Notes: a model not told the origin generated them from the letters alone. Shown: positions 43,354-56,834, counted from the first letter of the stretch. The stretch is 64,000 nt of DNA from Rhizopus sp. PT2906 (GCA_025529335.1 JAMYHX010000008.1:1-64000); one strand, 5' to 3'. Made by a program: numbers and translations.

Positions 43354-45280
43354 TTATTGTATCCTTTGAGCAATTGACAATAAGAATTGATCGTAACCAT
43401 ATTGACTCATGAGCTGCAGACCTATTGGTTGATTACCCTTGATGAATGGCACTGTAATTGCAGGTACACCAGCTAAATTAGCAGGTAAAGTCATCACATC
43501 ATTGATATATTCATTCATTCCTTGTTCTTCCAGTGTAGGTGCATCACCTGTTGCACTTGGTATGAGTATCAGATGAGCTTGGCCACATTCATGTGCCATT
43601 AATGGATTAGGCTGACAAAAGACATGATTAAAGTCTTGTTGGATGAGTCTCCTTGCCTTTTGTGCTGGCAAAAATAAAGTTTCATAAGTCCTACATTAAC
43701 CTATTAATATATGAATAATGGATCTTAATTAACTTGTTACCCAGCCGTAAGGACATGAGTCCCAAGCAATATGCGCCTTTGAACCTCAGCACCAAATCCC
43801 TGTGTGCGTGTACTCGCAAATAATAATTGATCCTCATCTTGTCCTTCTGTTGCACTCCGATGACCTATTAAAATATATTATTAAAAGAGAGGTTCCAGAA
43901 TTTCCTTATTCTAATCGATTTACCATACTTCACACCATCATATCTTGCTAAATTAGAACTTGCTTCTGCTAATGCAATGATATAATAAGCAGGTAAAGCT
44001 AAAGGTGTATGTGGCATGGATACTGTTATAATCTTGGCTCCAAGTTGTTTAAATCGATCAATGCCTTCTCTCCACGCACTGATCACTTTGGGTGATAATG
44101 AGTCCACATAAAACTCTTGTGGAATACCCACGACAAGACCACTCAGATCCTTTTCCCATCTTGATGCCAATTCCTTGTCTTTTTCTTCTATTTCATTTCT
44201 TAATTTCAAAGGCATCGATGTAGGATCCAATGCATCATATTTAGAAATAGCATCTAAGAATAAGCAAGATGAGTACAATATTGTCAAGGACGTAAACTTA
44301 CTGTAAACATCGGCACAATCCTCGACTGTCCTTGATAATATTCCAACCGTATCCAATGAATTAGCATAGGCTACTAGCCCATAACGTGAACATCGACCAT
44401 AGGATGGTTTAAAACCAACAATACCACAATATGAAGCTGGCATTCTCACTGATCCACCCGTGTCTGAACCTAAGGCACTATCTCCCTCAATAATCGTCAA
44501 TTTTTTTTCTTATAAAAAAAAGTATGAACCTACACTCTACACATATTCATTGCTACACTTGCTGCACTTCCTCCAGAACTTCCACCTGCTAATCGCTTAT
44601 TCTCTTGGTTTAAGCTGTGTGGATTAATAACTGGTCCAAATGCACTGTGTCTATTTGCTGAACTTTTTTTTCTCCTTATATTACTACTTGTTCCTATTTT
44701 TTTTTTTTTCATTCTTTTCTTTATTTACCCCATCCCGAATTCATCCATATTAGTCTTTCCTACAATTAATGCACCTGCTTTATCAAGTAACTGAACTACT
44801 GTTGCGTCATAAGGGGATGTAAAATCTATTTTATAGTCAGATAACTGCAAGCACATTGCATAAAAAGTACCCTTTAACATATTGGAAGCACAGGTGGTTG
44901 GAAGAGTACTTGTACATAAATTGTCCTTTATTGCAATAGGTACACCATCCAGAGGTCCAATAGATTGTCCTATAAAGAGTTAGCAAGAAGCAGAATAATA
45001 ACAATAAAGTTCAAACCTTGTTCTCGTCTATGATCTGATTCTTTTGCCTTTTCCTCTAGTAACTTTCTATCATTTATTGAGATAAAGGCGTTGATCTCTG
45101 AATTATAGTTGTCAATCATATGCAAACATTGTTGAATCGCCAGACTAGAAGAATGTCGGCACTTTGAGTGTTTAAATAGATGAGCAAATATTCGTAATAT
45201 TAATAATATGTCTTTACAATCTGTAATGAATGTGTTGTAGTAGCAATTAGCCTTGATTTCAACCTAGGAATCATAAACAT
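43354..45280 (-). CDS. Mitochondrial glutamyl-tRNA(Gln) amidotransferase subunit A
   Basis: The amidase subunit of the GatFAB/GatCAB-type complex, which turns Glu-tRNA(Gln) into Gln-tRNA(Gln) in mitochondria. An Arg/Ser/Thr-rich presequence ([18 protein letters not shown]) precedes [20 protein letters not shown]. The Ser-cisSer-Lys triad regions are present: Lys in [29 protein letters not shown], and [15 protein letters not shown]. The end reads [14 protein letters not shown] and [15 protein letters not shown]. At least seven exons are needed. The first junction (ATT|GTAAAG ... CTCAAAG|TGC) restores the frame and is the least certain; the start is either 45280 or 45274. The corresponding B and F/C subunits are not in the window. 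Confidence 0.9.
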
Positions 45281-46740
45281 AAATTTGACAGGCCCAGGTG
45301 TGTGTGTGTGTGTGTGTATAAGCTGAATTATCACTGTCGGAGTTATAAGCCTTTCTTCATTCCGAAATACCTCTTGATCCAAAGAGCAATAGCCATTTAG
45401 TATGCGTAAATGTGAATTGTGGTCAACCGAGACGTGTCTTTAGTTTGAAATTCAAAGCTGGATCACAGAAAAAGGATTAAAAAAAAGAAAAGAAAAAGGA
45501 CAATGACTATCAGTGATCTGGTCAGATAAGAATCGAGGCTTACAGGATTCAAGGTAAATAAAACGCAAAGAAATGAATGACATGTACCTATAATAAAGTC
45601 TAATGAAGGGGTATATAGTTGCCTTTTTGACAAGAGCATGTTTAATCTGTGCGTGATCATTTAGGATTATGTGAGGACTGTTTATTTACACGGTTTCTTT
45701 TTTGAAAGATAATAAAGAACGAGAAGAATTTATCTTTCAAAAATATGGTACTACATGTCACAAGCAGAAATAATTCATACAGGTATTTGATCCCTCTGAT
45801 CTGAGCACAATTGAGCTTCTTGAAAAAAAAAAAAGTTGAAAACACAAACTTACATTCATATTTTGAACATACAGGTTATTAACGAGCTTTTCTTGTTTTT
45901 AACAAATTTGAGCAAGAAGTGAGCTCAAACTTTTATTCTATGTTTCTCGAAATTGTTGCCAGTCTTTTTTTTTTTCTCTTGTCATGAGATGAAATCAACC
46001 AGACAAGCCTTGATGTCCTCTATGACTTGGACACAAAGATAAATGATTTCAAGTTCACAGGATTTGCAGCAAAAAGAAAATCGAGGTCGGAATGCTAAAG
46101 GCACCAAATCACTAGAATCAAATGAATTAAACAACTCATAGTGATTCAACCTAGTGTTCCAACAAAAATGAACCCATGTCCATGACGGATGAAGACTAGA
46201 GTCTATTAAATGTATAATTAGTATTCAAAGTCATTTTCAAATAAAGAGAGTTTTGCCTGTGCTTTCGTTAAGTCATAATATATAGTCAAGTTACTCAACT
46301 CACAGTTATCATGAATCTATCGTTTACGTGATACTCTGGGAAATTGCATGTTTGAAGTATGAGATTTGGTTGTTTTGATTGATCTTTATGTATAAATACT
46401 ATGGATATTTACGTATATGTCAAGAGTAACTTATTGCTTTGAATCAAACACTGTAAATGCTTACTTTTATACTTAAACGATCCCATATCATGCATCTTTT
46501 CAGATCTTTGGATTCTTCCTGGCCAATCAGAAGCTTACCGTATTCGAGATGGATTACTATAAAAGGCGAACTTTTAAAGCGGTATTTTGAGCAAAACAGA
46601 TATTATGATATTACGAGGACATCAGCATAAACACAAGTCATTAATTCCGCCATGACGTTTAAAGCATAAATTTATTTCATTTTCCCTTTTCTTTCTTTTG
46701 CTTCTTCTTCTCTAAGCTTAATATATATATATATTATATA
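45281..46740. other. Long intergenic region upstream of glycogen synthase
   Basis: Contains a (GT)n run at about 45298-45317 next to the GatA 5' end. No gene is seen. Minus-strand frames at 45463-45845 are low-complexity. A TATAAAAGGCG string near 46559 could be a core promoter, about 180 bp before the glycogen synthase ATG; a (TA)n run lies directly before the ATG. Confidence 0.4.
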
Positions 46741-49091
46741 ATGGCACCTACCAAAGACGTGTATAATCCACTCTTGTTTGAAATTGCTTGGGAAGTGGCA
46801 AATAAAGGTATGTACAAATATCAAGAGAGAGAGAGAGAGAGAGAGAGAGACTAGAAAGGGTATAAACACGTCATGTATCTTGTAGTCGGTGGTATCTACA
46901 CTGTGATAAAGACAAAGGTACCAGTAACTGTGCGTGAATTTGGTGAAAGGTACTGTTTGATCGGACCACTTTCCTACAAGACGGCACCTATGGAGGTAGA
47001 AGCTCTTGAACCTCCTACACAGATAATCAAAGAATCTTTGGACGCATTATCTTCTCAAGGAGTAAAATACTTGTTTGGTCGATGGTTAGTTGAAGGAGCA
47101 CCTTATGTCTTACTGTTTGATACTGGAAGTGTCAATCATAAACTGGATGAATGGAAAGGCGATATTTGGCGTGTTGCAGGAATCCCTTCTCCTCCAAATG
47201 ATCAAGAAACCAACGAAGCGATCTTGTTTGGTTATGTTGTCGCTTGGTTTTTGGAAGAAATCACAAAGCGAGTAAGAATGTGAATATGGAAAAATGGTAT
47301 GTTTTCTCACTGTTTTTGGCGTAGTACAACCAACGGCCATCTTCCCCAAAATCACTAAACCCTGCTATCATTGCTCATTTCCATGAATGGTTAGCTGGTG
47401 TAGCAATACCACTGATCAAGAAACGTAAAATAGACGTAACAACTGTATTTACTACACACGCTACCTTGCTCGGTCGTTACTTGTGCGCTGGTTCTGTGGA
47501 TTTCTATAATAATCTTCGCAACTTTGATGTTGATCAAGAAGCCGGAAAGCGTGGCATCTATCACCGCTACTGTATCGAGAGAGGTGCTGCTCATTGTTCT
47601 GATGTCTTCACCACAGTCTCACATATTACTGCCTATGAAAGTGAACATCTTTTGAAACGAAAGCCAGGTAAGCCAAAAAAAAAAACAATAGACAAATGAG
47701 CCTTTTTTGACAATTACTCTTAGATGGTGTATTGCCCAACGGTCTGAACGTAGTCAAGTTCCAAGCTGTTCATGAGTTTCAGAACAAACATGCTCTTAAT
47801 AAGGAAAAGATCAATGATTTCGTTCGTGGTCACTTTTATGGACACTATGATTTTGATTTGGATCATACGGTTTACTTTTTCACAGCTGGCCGATATGAAT
47901 ATCGTAATAAGGGTGTAGATATGTTTGTAGAGGCTCTTGGTCGTAAGTAATGAGATAGATCTGCGTATATCAATGTGTTTATTTTATTGTATAGGATTAA
48001 ATGACCGCTTGAGGGCAGCTAATTCAAAAACAACCGTCGTTGCCTTCATTGTCATGCCTGCTGCCACTCGATCCTTCAATGTTGAGGCATTGAAAGGTCA
48101 GGCAGTAACAAAGCAATTGAGAGAAACTGTCAACGAAATTCAGCAACGTATTGGCAAGCGAATCTATGAAAGTGCCCTGAGAGGAGGCGAAAACGTGGAT
48201 CCCACTCATTTTCTTTCAAACGAGGACAAGATTCTCTTGAAGCGTCGAGTGTTTGCATTAAAAAACCAAAGTTTACCACCTATTGTCACTCATAACATGG
48301 TAGACGATGGTACTGATCCAATCATCAACCAACTGAGACGGCTGCAGTTGTATAACAAGTCTGATGACCGCGTCAAGGTGATTTTCCATCCTGAATTTCT
48401 GAATGCCAACAACCCTTTGCTAAGTCTTGATTATGAAGACTTTGTTCGTGGTTGCCACTTGGGTGTCTTTCCTTCTTACTATGAACCTTGGGGATACACG
48501 CCTGCCGAATGTACCGTCATGGGTGTCCCTTCTATTACAACAAACCTCTCTGGATTCGGATGTTTCATGGATGAAAATATCGAAAACTGTGAAGACTACG
48601 GTATCTACATTGTGGATCGACGTCTCAAATCTGTGGAAGAGTCTATACAACAACTCTCTGAGCAAATGTTTAGGTTTTGTCAAAAGACGCGTCGTCAACG
48701 TATCAATCAGCGTAACCGTACAGAGCGTCTATCTGATCTCCTCGATTGGAAGCGTATGGGCTTGGAGTATATCAAGGCACGTCAATTGGCCTTGCGAAGA
48801 GTTTACCCTGACTCGTTTGTGGATGATGAGGAAGAGGAAATGACAACTACACCTGTCAAGATCCCAAAGCCGCTGTCAGCACCTGCTAGTCCACGTATGC
48901 GCAACGCCATTGGGTACTTTGACAATCAGGATGAAGAGGAGGAAGATGAAAGCTTGATACCTTTGCCTCGTAAACAATTTCCTGCATTAAGAAAGGATGG
49001 TCAAAGTACCTCTCGTGAAGAAGAGCTACTAAGAGAAGGTGATATTAAAACATTGAACAAACTTACACTTGAAGACAAGAAAAAGCATTAA
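46741..49091 (+). CDS. Glycogen [starch] synthase (GT3 family)
   Basis: Elongates glycogen from UDP-glucose in the cytosol. Exon 1 (46741-46807) encodes [14 protein letters not shown] and joins in phase at 46886 to [20 protein letters not shown]. Further exons supply [50 protein letters not shown] and [18 protein letters not shown]. The last exon holds [20 protein letters not shown], the acceptor-site block [40 protein letters not shown] and the Arg-rich [20 protein letters not shown] cluster that senses glucose-6-phosphate. The C-terminal tail has [11 protein letters not shown] and acidic runs, resembling the phospho-regulated tail of yeast Gsy2. The length is about 690 residues. The (GA)n run in the first intron (46824-46849) is a microsatellite. 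The 3' end is 85 bp from the convergent COG0523 gene. Confidence 0.96.
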
Positions 49092-49176
49092 TATTCAAAA
49101 AAGTTGGCTGTTTTCTGTAATAAATTCTTGTACATCACTTTTATTTCTAGCATAAACCTCTCCCCTTCAGCTGTGT

Positions 49177-50411
49177 CTAATGGCGGTGGGCCTGAGTCAG
49201 TTTGACTTCACCTTCTTGGCCATTTAATAATCCCTTGACTCTTTCTGTATACATTCTTAAATCTTGACCCATGACAGTGACTCTTACTTGCACGTCCTTT
49301 GTATTTTCTAGTGTTTCTTCATTCTCCACAGGCGTCATGGTGTATCGCCCGAATGCATGGTTGATAATGACTAATTGACCGTCATTCAATCGAATAAATC
49401 CTTTGATGCGATAGATATCATCCTTGGGCATCGATTTCAAAAAGGTCTCTAATTCTTCTTTGTCGAGTCTTTTATCAGTTACATTTTGAGTGACCTGTAT
49501 CAAATCAACTTCATTTTTCTGGTGATGCGGATCAAATACCATTGATTCCAATGTGTGAGCATGGTTGTACCCTATTTTGAACAGCTGTGTATCTAGTCCA
49601 AAGACAAGATCAGGTGAAATACCATCTTTCTTGCATTTTACTTTGGGAGTATCGGTATTAAGAACATTGACAGCATCCACTACTGAGTCAAGTCTACATT
49701 CATCCACCAGTTCATACTTGTTTAGTAAGATGACATCGGTATATTGAGCTTGTAGCTTGGCTGTATAACTGGTGTCTTCATAGCCATTGAAGTTTTCACA
49801 GTCGATTACTGTAATGATCGAGTCAAGCGTGAATCCTTCTGATTCCATTTCTCTAATTTGCCATGCGATAGGTGCTATCCTTTTTTAAATCAGTTTTTAA
49901 GGGACGGAATTAAGGGTGCTTTTTGATTTACCAGGGAAGGCAGAACCACTTGTCTCAACAATGATTCTATCAGGGTTATATTTTTCTGTGAATTTATAAG
50001 ATGTGAGCTTGATATACATGTCTGAAAGATATAGCATTTACCTTTGAGTTCTTGCAAAGCTAATTTCATCTGACCTACGAGTACACAGCATAAGCAACCG
50101 TTCACCATTTCTTGTACACCAATGTTTGATTCTTTAGCCAACTGACTGTCAACTATAAATACATTTAATATCTAATGTGTATTATATGATCATTTCACAC
50201 CTTCAATGTCTCCGAATTCATTCTTTAATAAGCAAATCTTATAGTCCTTTGGCACCTTGCGCAACAAGTTCAATATCTGTGTCGTTTTGCCTATAAAAAG
50301 TATGGCATATTTTAGTCTTTTCAAAGAATAATAAAAGTTAATGATGATTATACCGCTTCCTAAGAATCCTGTGAATACTGTGATTGGAATCGGTTTTACT
50401 GTGGTAGACAT
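49177..50411 (-). CDS. COG0523/CobW-family metal-chaperone GTPase
   Basis: A P-loop GTPase of the family that transfers zinc or other metals to client proteins (the ZNG1-type group in eukaryotes). The P-loop TGFLGSGKTTQ is split by an intron. The other motifs are LKNEFGDIEGVD, the metal-binding Cys motif NGCLCCVL (CxCC), ETSGSAFPAP, and LLNKYELVD (the NKxD-like guanine site). A C-terminal CobW_C domain has DDIYRIKGFIRL. The last residues QAHRH add a small His cluster. Five or so exons span 50411-49177. Which metal and client it serves is not evident. The product belongs to the same GTPase class as UreG at 21 kb. Confidence 0.93.
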
Positions 50412-51020
50412 GGCTATATTAATAAGAGAAGGAGAGAAGAAAAAGGAAAAACAATTGATGTAGTTCTTTTTGTTAGAGGCACTGGGGCCTTGTCGCCGAT
50501 TGAAATCATTATCATAGATCCAACTGTGATAACACCTACCATGTAGAAGGTTTAGATAGTCCTTTAATAAGAATCCATTACATTTGATTGAATGCGAGAA
50601 AGCAACTATAGTTAAATTTCAAAGGTCATGATTTTCTTCATAATCACTAACGATAAATGATATCGCACCTAGCCATGTCTTTTATCAAATGGCATCACTT
50701 CCCTCATAATAACCTTTAATCTCATACCATCTAACAATATCATATGATTCTATTAAAATAGTCCACACTTGCATCATTGACATCTTTAATAGAGTGCAAT
50801 CAAACATATAAACAATGATTAGTTTGAACAACTTGTGTAGAATTATGAAGGACATATTTATGTAATATCAAAGAGGAGTTCATATATATATGCTGTTACA
50901 GCCGTATTATATCCGTTTGTTTAATAAGTGTGATAATAGTAATAGATGATGTAAATGTAAATGAAAAAGTGAGATGATGTAAAAGAACAAAATGAGATGG
51001 TATATGCTTAAAAGTTATCC
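50412..51020. other. Intergenic region between the COG0523 and threonine aldolase genes
   Basis: AT-rich, no gene seen. Contains the COG0523 promoter on one side and the 3' region of the aldolase gene on the other. Confidence 0.4.
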
Positions 51021-52295
51021 TTAGGCAGAGTTATTTAAAGCAAGCCGTGTAGATTGTTCTTCTTTGCGGTTACGATGAGCAGCCATAACAACATCACGCA
51101 TAACTTCTAAAAAGGAGTCAACACCTTGACGATCAATTTGATGATGCAAGACCAGACGAGCCTTCTTTCCCATTCCACCCATCTTGATGTTACGTTCAGC
51201 CAAGGCAGGAATTAAATCGCGTTGAATTTCAATGTTTGCGCGAGTAGTGTCAATGAAGACCATGTTGGTATGCACAGGGACCTGGAGATCAATTCCCATA
51301 GCAACAAGTTGGTCCGCCAAGTATTTGGCCAATTGATGGGTTTCCTTCATGGTGGGCACGATGTGTTCGATTCCATACTTAGCAGCCACGGCCATGAAAC
51401 CAGCTTGTCTCCATCCACCACCAAAGAGTTTACGATAATGACGGACTCGGTCGATGAACTTGGCGTTACCAACGACGATGGAACCAATAGGAGCACCTAC
51501 ACCCTTAGAAAGGCAAAGCGACATGGAATCAAAGAGTTTACCGTATTCCTTTAGTGATATACCAGTCTCTTGAGAGGCGTTCCAGAGACGAGCACCATCA
51601 AGATGCATAGCGAGACCCTTGGAACGAGCCATTTTGGATATCTTGGCAAGCTCTTCAATAGGGAAAATCATGCCATTTAAAGTATTTTCAAGAGAGACAA
51701 CACGTGTAGGTGCAGAATAGATGTCTTCACCCAAGAGGTTTGCTTCGATTTCTTCACTTGTTACGTGAATACCGTTTGAAGCAATCACAGGAGAAACAGA
51801 GGCACGAGAATGGACAGCAATACCACCTGCTTCCCAGAGAAAGACGTGAGCGCGAGAATCACAGACGACTGAGTGAGGAGGAGTGACCAAATGGGTACGA
51901 AGGGCCAACTGGTTTGTCATGGTACCACTAGCGCAAAAGAGAGCAGCTTCGTGGCCAGTTAATTCAGCCACGTAATCTTGGAGGTCATTAACAGATTTGT
52001 CTTCCTATAGTCAAGTAAGTACGTATTATTCAATAGGATGCATAATAGTAACACGTACCTGGAAGACATCATCAGAACGAGAAGCATGTTTCATGAGGTC
52101 AAACATTTCATCTGTAGGGGCAGTGACGGTATCACTTCGGAAGTCATAGAGCTTTAAGTTTTTGTTAACCTTTTTTGATACATCATGAACCAAGGAAGCA
52201 GTATAGTAAGCATGAGGAGCAACTGTGGTTGAAAATAAGCGACGAGAGGCCAAAGGGGTAACAATGAACTTGGATAAAGGAGACATTCTATACAC
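51021..52295 (-). CDS. L-threonine aldolase
   Basis: A PLP enzyme that cleaves threonine (or allo-threonine) to glycine and acetaldehyde. Two exons are split by one intron of about 55 bp (near 52005-52060). The first exon has FRSDTVTAPTDEMFDLM and SRSDDVFQ. The second has EDKSVNDLQDYVAELTGHEA, ASGTMTNQLALR, CDSRAHVFLWEAGG, LENTLNG, HLDGARLWNAS and the PLP lysine in SLCLSKGVGAPIGS, followed by FGGGWRQAGFMA. The N-terminus MSPLSKFIVTPLASRRLFST is Arg/Ser-rich and resembles a mitochondrial presequence, whereas yeast Gly1 is cytosolic. Start choice between 52295 and 52286 is open. The length is about 400 residues. Confidence 0.94.
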
Positions 52296-52309
52296 GAATT
52301 ACTAAAAGA

Positions 52310-52355
52310 GGTTCCACTCTGTAAAAAAAAGTGTTTATATGGTTCCACTCTGTAA
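52310..52355. repeat. Short tandem duplication upstream of threonine aldolase
   Basis: GGTTCCACTCTGTAA occurs at 52310 and again at 52341, 31 bp apart. The first copy lies 15 bp before the ATG and hence in the 5' leader or proximal promoter of the aldolase gene. Confidence 0.8.
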
Positions 52356-55124
52356 GAAAAAAATTTTATTTAGTAATTTTTTTTTCTCTTCTTTTTATAT
52401 TAAAAAAATTTTTTCTGTCTCCGGCAGTAACCAGATCATGGTTGGTACTGACATTCAAACGTGGTAAAAGCCACTGTATGAGTCAGAAGAAATCAGGCCA
52501 AATCAGTCCAAAGGATGGGGAGGGGGATATTATGTAATAATCGATAAAGTTCATTCTTTAGAACGATGTTTAAAGGAATAAAAAAAAAAAAAGGATGATG
52601 CCAAAAATATTTGTTTTGTCGTAATGATTATGATGCTTTAGTATTTCCTCTGGTCTTCTAGTTACTTATCCTGTTCATGGTTTATTCAAATGTGCTTATA
52701 TTCTACTTTGCTTTTTGTAAAGCCAAGGTTTATGAGTTGGTCTGAGCTCATTACTGCTTTTTGTGCCACGAAAAACCGTGTTTAACTTATTATGAAGGTC
52801 AACGCGATTCACGTCAGATACAGCAAAATCACGCGGATAACGCATCAATTAATAATTAATAATGCTTTTAATGTTATCTCGAGTAGAGATTAGTAAGCAA
52901 AGCAATTATTCATTGCAAAAGAACAGGAAAGAAAACTGAAAGCCACACGATATCAATAGGCTGCCTACGATACAAATATAATGTTCAAATATGGGATGCA
53001 CTAGCTGGGATAAGTGACAGATATTCGTTCAAAAGAATTCTTGCAAACATACAATAAAAGATATCAGTCATGAGAAAAATAAGGTGAGTTTCGCAGACAT
53101 GTTTGTCGAATAATGAGGGATAAATCATTTATATATTCCTAGAAACAATGTTCAATCTCTTTTTTTTAATTATTAATGTGAACCAAGTTAAATTATGATA
53201 TTATGAATTCAATTAAATGCAGAAAATATTCAAAAACTGTTCAGTAAAGTTGTTTGGAATACACTTTTCATACAGTAGTGCCCATCGTTGCAGCAGAACA
53301 AAAAATGGATTTGGCAGCATATTAAAAAAAGTGTGATAGCAACTGTCGTTTGCGTATTCTCTAATAGCCATCTTGGAGTAGTTTACAAAGCGATTATATC
53401 AGACACTTATCAGGCTCAAAGTATCCAGAGTGCCATTAATGACTGTGTGAGAAAATATGACAGCCTGTCTCTCAAAAGGGCTTGGTCTCAATCTGTAGAC
53501 AGGAATAGCAAGGTTAAAATCAAGTTTGACGTTTTCATAAATGCATGAACAAATGCATAACAGATTTAGTTTATTTATTTAAAAGATACTATTTTACATT
53601 TTATTCGATTGCGCTAATTACTCTGCCAAAATAAAAAGAACAAGAAAGAAAGCAAGGAAGGACTGGATGTTAAAAAATGGAACATGATGAAATCAACGTA
53701 TCATGTAGTTGAATAATTTTCTACACGTTACAACCAAATACAACTGATAAGTTTCTTGAAATCCCTCTTGCATAAATGTACGTGTAGTTTTCATATATAG
53801 CATATCACGCCATTTCAATGGTTGAGTTACCTTTGGTTACGTTCGCAAATGATGGAGAAATCAAGTGGGGTAAGTGCTTTTTGATAGCAGGTGATCTCTA
53901 AGACCTGGGACATACTAATTATGGGCAAGGTAGACAGCTACATTTCTGTCATGGTGGCGGATATCCGAAATTCTGTACTACGAGATCCCCGAACTGTGAA
54001 GACGACGCTGTAGGTACCCAATGGAAGACCTTCATACAGACATAAACGAAATAAAATCTTGGACTACAGGCTGTAGCTGCAGGAGTTGTACAGCTAAATG
54101 TTTTTTTTTCTGGACGCATTTCTCAAGTATTAAATACTGAATGTTTTGGAATGCATTTGATTTTTCCAGGAAATTGGGATTTGATAAACGGCAATAGGAG
54201 ACACCTTGTTGGTAACTGTTAGGTGGATGAAAGCATTGTCCACAGAGTCTAATTGTTAACGGAGGCTTTGTATTCCTTTAACTTGCTTCATCTCCAACAG
54301 ATGTTATTGTAAGCTCTGATTTTGTGGGACATACCTCTCGTTTAATGGCCCAGAATGTTCCATATATGATGGTTTTAACCATTTTTTTTTGTTATGCATT
54401 TGGTCATGCCGTCTATCTGATGATAACTATGGAACATAATGTATTTGTAGCAGCCGAAGCGACGCTGTTCAAATGAATATCCTTAAGGGCTAATGAGGTT
54501 AATGGAGGACATATTATACATGCAAGAGAAGAAGAAATTAGCGATTATTTGCACTCTATTAAAAGAAATCTAGCAAAGTTACTACACTTTTGTACACTCA
54601 AACTAGTCGGAGCGGTGTAACGAAATTCTCTCCAAATAAGGTAAAAGCGTATAGAAAGTGACAGATCTTCTATCATGCGCAAGGCTTTCTAGATAAACAG
54701 TTTCTTTTTTAGGCAACATGCGATTTCGGAACTGATGAGGTGCAACTTTGATTTCAAAAAGAGAGAGAATTGCACTGAACCTTGGCCATTCTCATCTTCT
54801 TTTCTGCCTTAATCTTGTACTTGTATAAGCTCATTATAGAATATTACAATATTTTGTTATTATTATTATGTTTTAGATTGTACAAATTCAGTAATAAAGA
54901 AAGAATGATTACAACCAAGGTCATTTAGCTCAAAGTACAATAATATTCTTAAGTATTGGTTCAAACAGTTTAAAGGAGGGGGGTCAAGAACTGCTGCCTA
55001 TGTTTTATATATAAAAGGAAAATTTTCTCGAATTTTAATTTGATTGGATTTATACATGTAAAGAAAAAAGAAAAAAGATTTTTTAGTTTTTTTTTTTTTT
55101 TTCTTTTTCTTGTTTTCTTAAAGA
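52356..55124. other. Longest gene-poor stretch of the window (2.8 kb)
   Basis: No intact gene is seen. Coding-like fragments occur on the plus strand: 53288-53548 (GVVYKAIISDTYQAQSIQSA to a stop) and around 53830-54200 (VTFANDGEIKWGK, RQLHFCHGGGYPKFC). They are separated by stops and lack splice partners. They could be debris of one old gene or element. An uninterrupted pyrimidine stretch directly precedes the next gene. Confidence 0.35.
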
Positions 55125-56120
55125 ATGGATTGTATTCCAAAAGATCAAGCTATTCAATGGATTCATGTAAGTATTTATAATATCAATGGATTACATGAGC
55201 ATAACATTGATCTTGTAGTCATTGTTTGGATCTTGTGTCTACGGATATGCTGAACTCTTTAGTCAACTATTTGGTTATACATCCTTATTTTGCTGGTTAT
55301 GTGCTCAATTACCGTAAGTACAGTTTTTTGATTAGATGAGCATTATTATACTTATTTGTCTTAGTCAAATGGTTGAAAACTATCAATTGCAGTCCGCTGA
55401 TGGACTTAGTTTATACCTGTTGTACTTTTGGCTAGCAGGTATATATATATATATAATATGTACATGTATGAAATAGAGACTCATCCATTTCTTTCTATAG
55501 GCGATGTAGCAAATACTGTCAGCTGCATTTTAAACCGTCAGTTACCCTTTCAGATTTATTTGGCGTTTTACTTTTGTATGACAGATCTTGTGCTACTCTT
55601 TCAATACTTTTATTATCGTAAAAGTTCATTCATTGAGTCAAAAGCTCAAGAATTATTTGCTACTGAGTCTCGAGAAATAGTTGAAACGGCCCCTATTTTA
55701 TCAACTTCACCCACTTACGGATCCGTAAAGAACTCTAAAAGGCAATTGTTAGCCTTATTCTTGGTGTTTGGCTTTAAGAGTCAGTCTAACCTGGTTGTCG
55801 ATTCAGTTGTCTTGGGTCGTTTGTTAGCATGGGCGTGCACTATATTCTACTTATCTTCTCGTATACCACAAATCATAAAAAATCATAAGCGTCATTCCGT
55901 AGAAGGTCTGTCACTCGCACTGTTCAGCTTCGCCGTTGTTGCCAATATCACTTATGCTCTTAGCATTATCCTTCATCCAGGTCACACAAGAGAAACATTC
56001 ATCAATGCCCTTCCTTTCATCATTAGTGCAGCTGGCACTTTGCTCTTCGATATGATTATCTACATTCAATTCTTATGGTACAATCGTCAAAAGGATAAAT
56101 TTAGCTCATTAATGCCATAA
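55125..56120 (+). CDS. PQ-loop repeat transporter (vacuolar/lysosomal cationic amino acid type)
   Basis: A seven-helix membrane protein like yeast Ypq1-3 and animal PQLC2, which export cationic amino acids from the vacuole or lysosome. The first exon is 55125-55166 (MDCIPKDQAIQWIH). Following exons give SLFGSCVYGYAELFSQ and LCAQLPQMVENYQLQSADGL (first PQ motif; intron inside the Pro codon). The next exon starts at DVANTVSCILNRQLPFQI and runs to the stop. The second PQ motif is in SSRIPQIIKNHKRHSVEGLS. The loop between the halves (STSPTYGSVKNSKRQ) is Ser-rich and probably cytosolic. The length is about 300 residues. A (TA)n run lies in the third intron. Confidence 0.92.
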
Positions 56121-56533
56121 TACCCTATTTTTTATAATAATGTATAGATTGTAAATAGTTTCTTTAAATAAACTACATACAAACACTAAACAAGTAATTA
56201 TATCTTTTTTCTAAAGACCTTTCAGTTTCACCAATTAACAACTATTTTGATCGACTGTAACCATGGGGACGAATCCCGTATTAGGTACATACCACTTTTA
56301 TATTGCTTGTCATGTAAAGTGACATTTTGCTTACAAGTCACTTTAATCAGTCACAGGGACTGACGCCTTTTCCCCTCTGTTAGGTTGTAGACGGCAAAAG
56401 AGAGAGAGAGAGAGAAAAAAAAATGATGTGTTCCAAAAATAAACCGTGTAACGCTACACTAAGTTTAAAAGACCCCTTTCTCCTTTTTCTCAACATACGC
56501 TTTTTCTCTCTCTCTCTCTCTTGTTTTGTTGAA

Positions 56534-56803
56534 ATGAAGCCACAATTGAACAGTCGACTCGCTCGACTAATATCTCTAGTATTTCTTATAGCATGTCTGT
56601 TGTTTCTATTCAAGTATATTATACACTTGGAAGAAAGAAATAGTTTATTGAAAGAGCAAGAAGAAGAGCAAAATCGATTACTGCTAAAACAAGAGAAAGA
56701 AAGAGAACAAGAAAGAAGAAAGCAATTAGAAATAGAAAGAGAAAAGAAGAGAATGCAAAAGATTCTAGAAAATAGAGCTGTTGTTGAACCAGGTAATGAT
56801 AGC

Positions 56804-56834
<31 letters not shown>

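Noticed and set aside
45200..45382. 60-residue minus-strand ORF with a His-Thr repeat
   Set aside because: The repeat is a translated (GT)n microsatellite; only its end is used, in the same frame, as the GatA presequence.
56423..56533. Upstream in-frame extension of the MNN1-type gene with a second hydrophobic stretch
   Set aside because: It runs through a (CT)n/(GA)n leader; the ATG at 56534 directly before the type II anchor is the more natural start.
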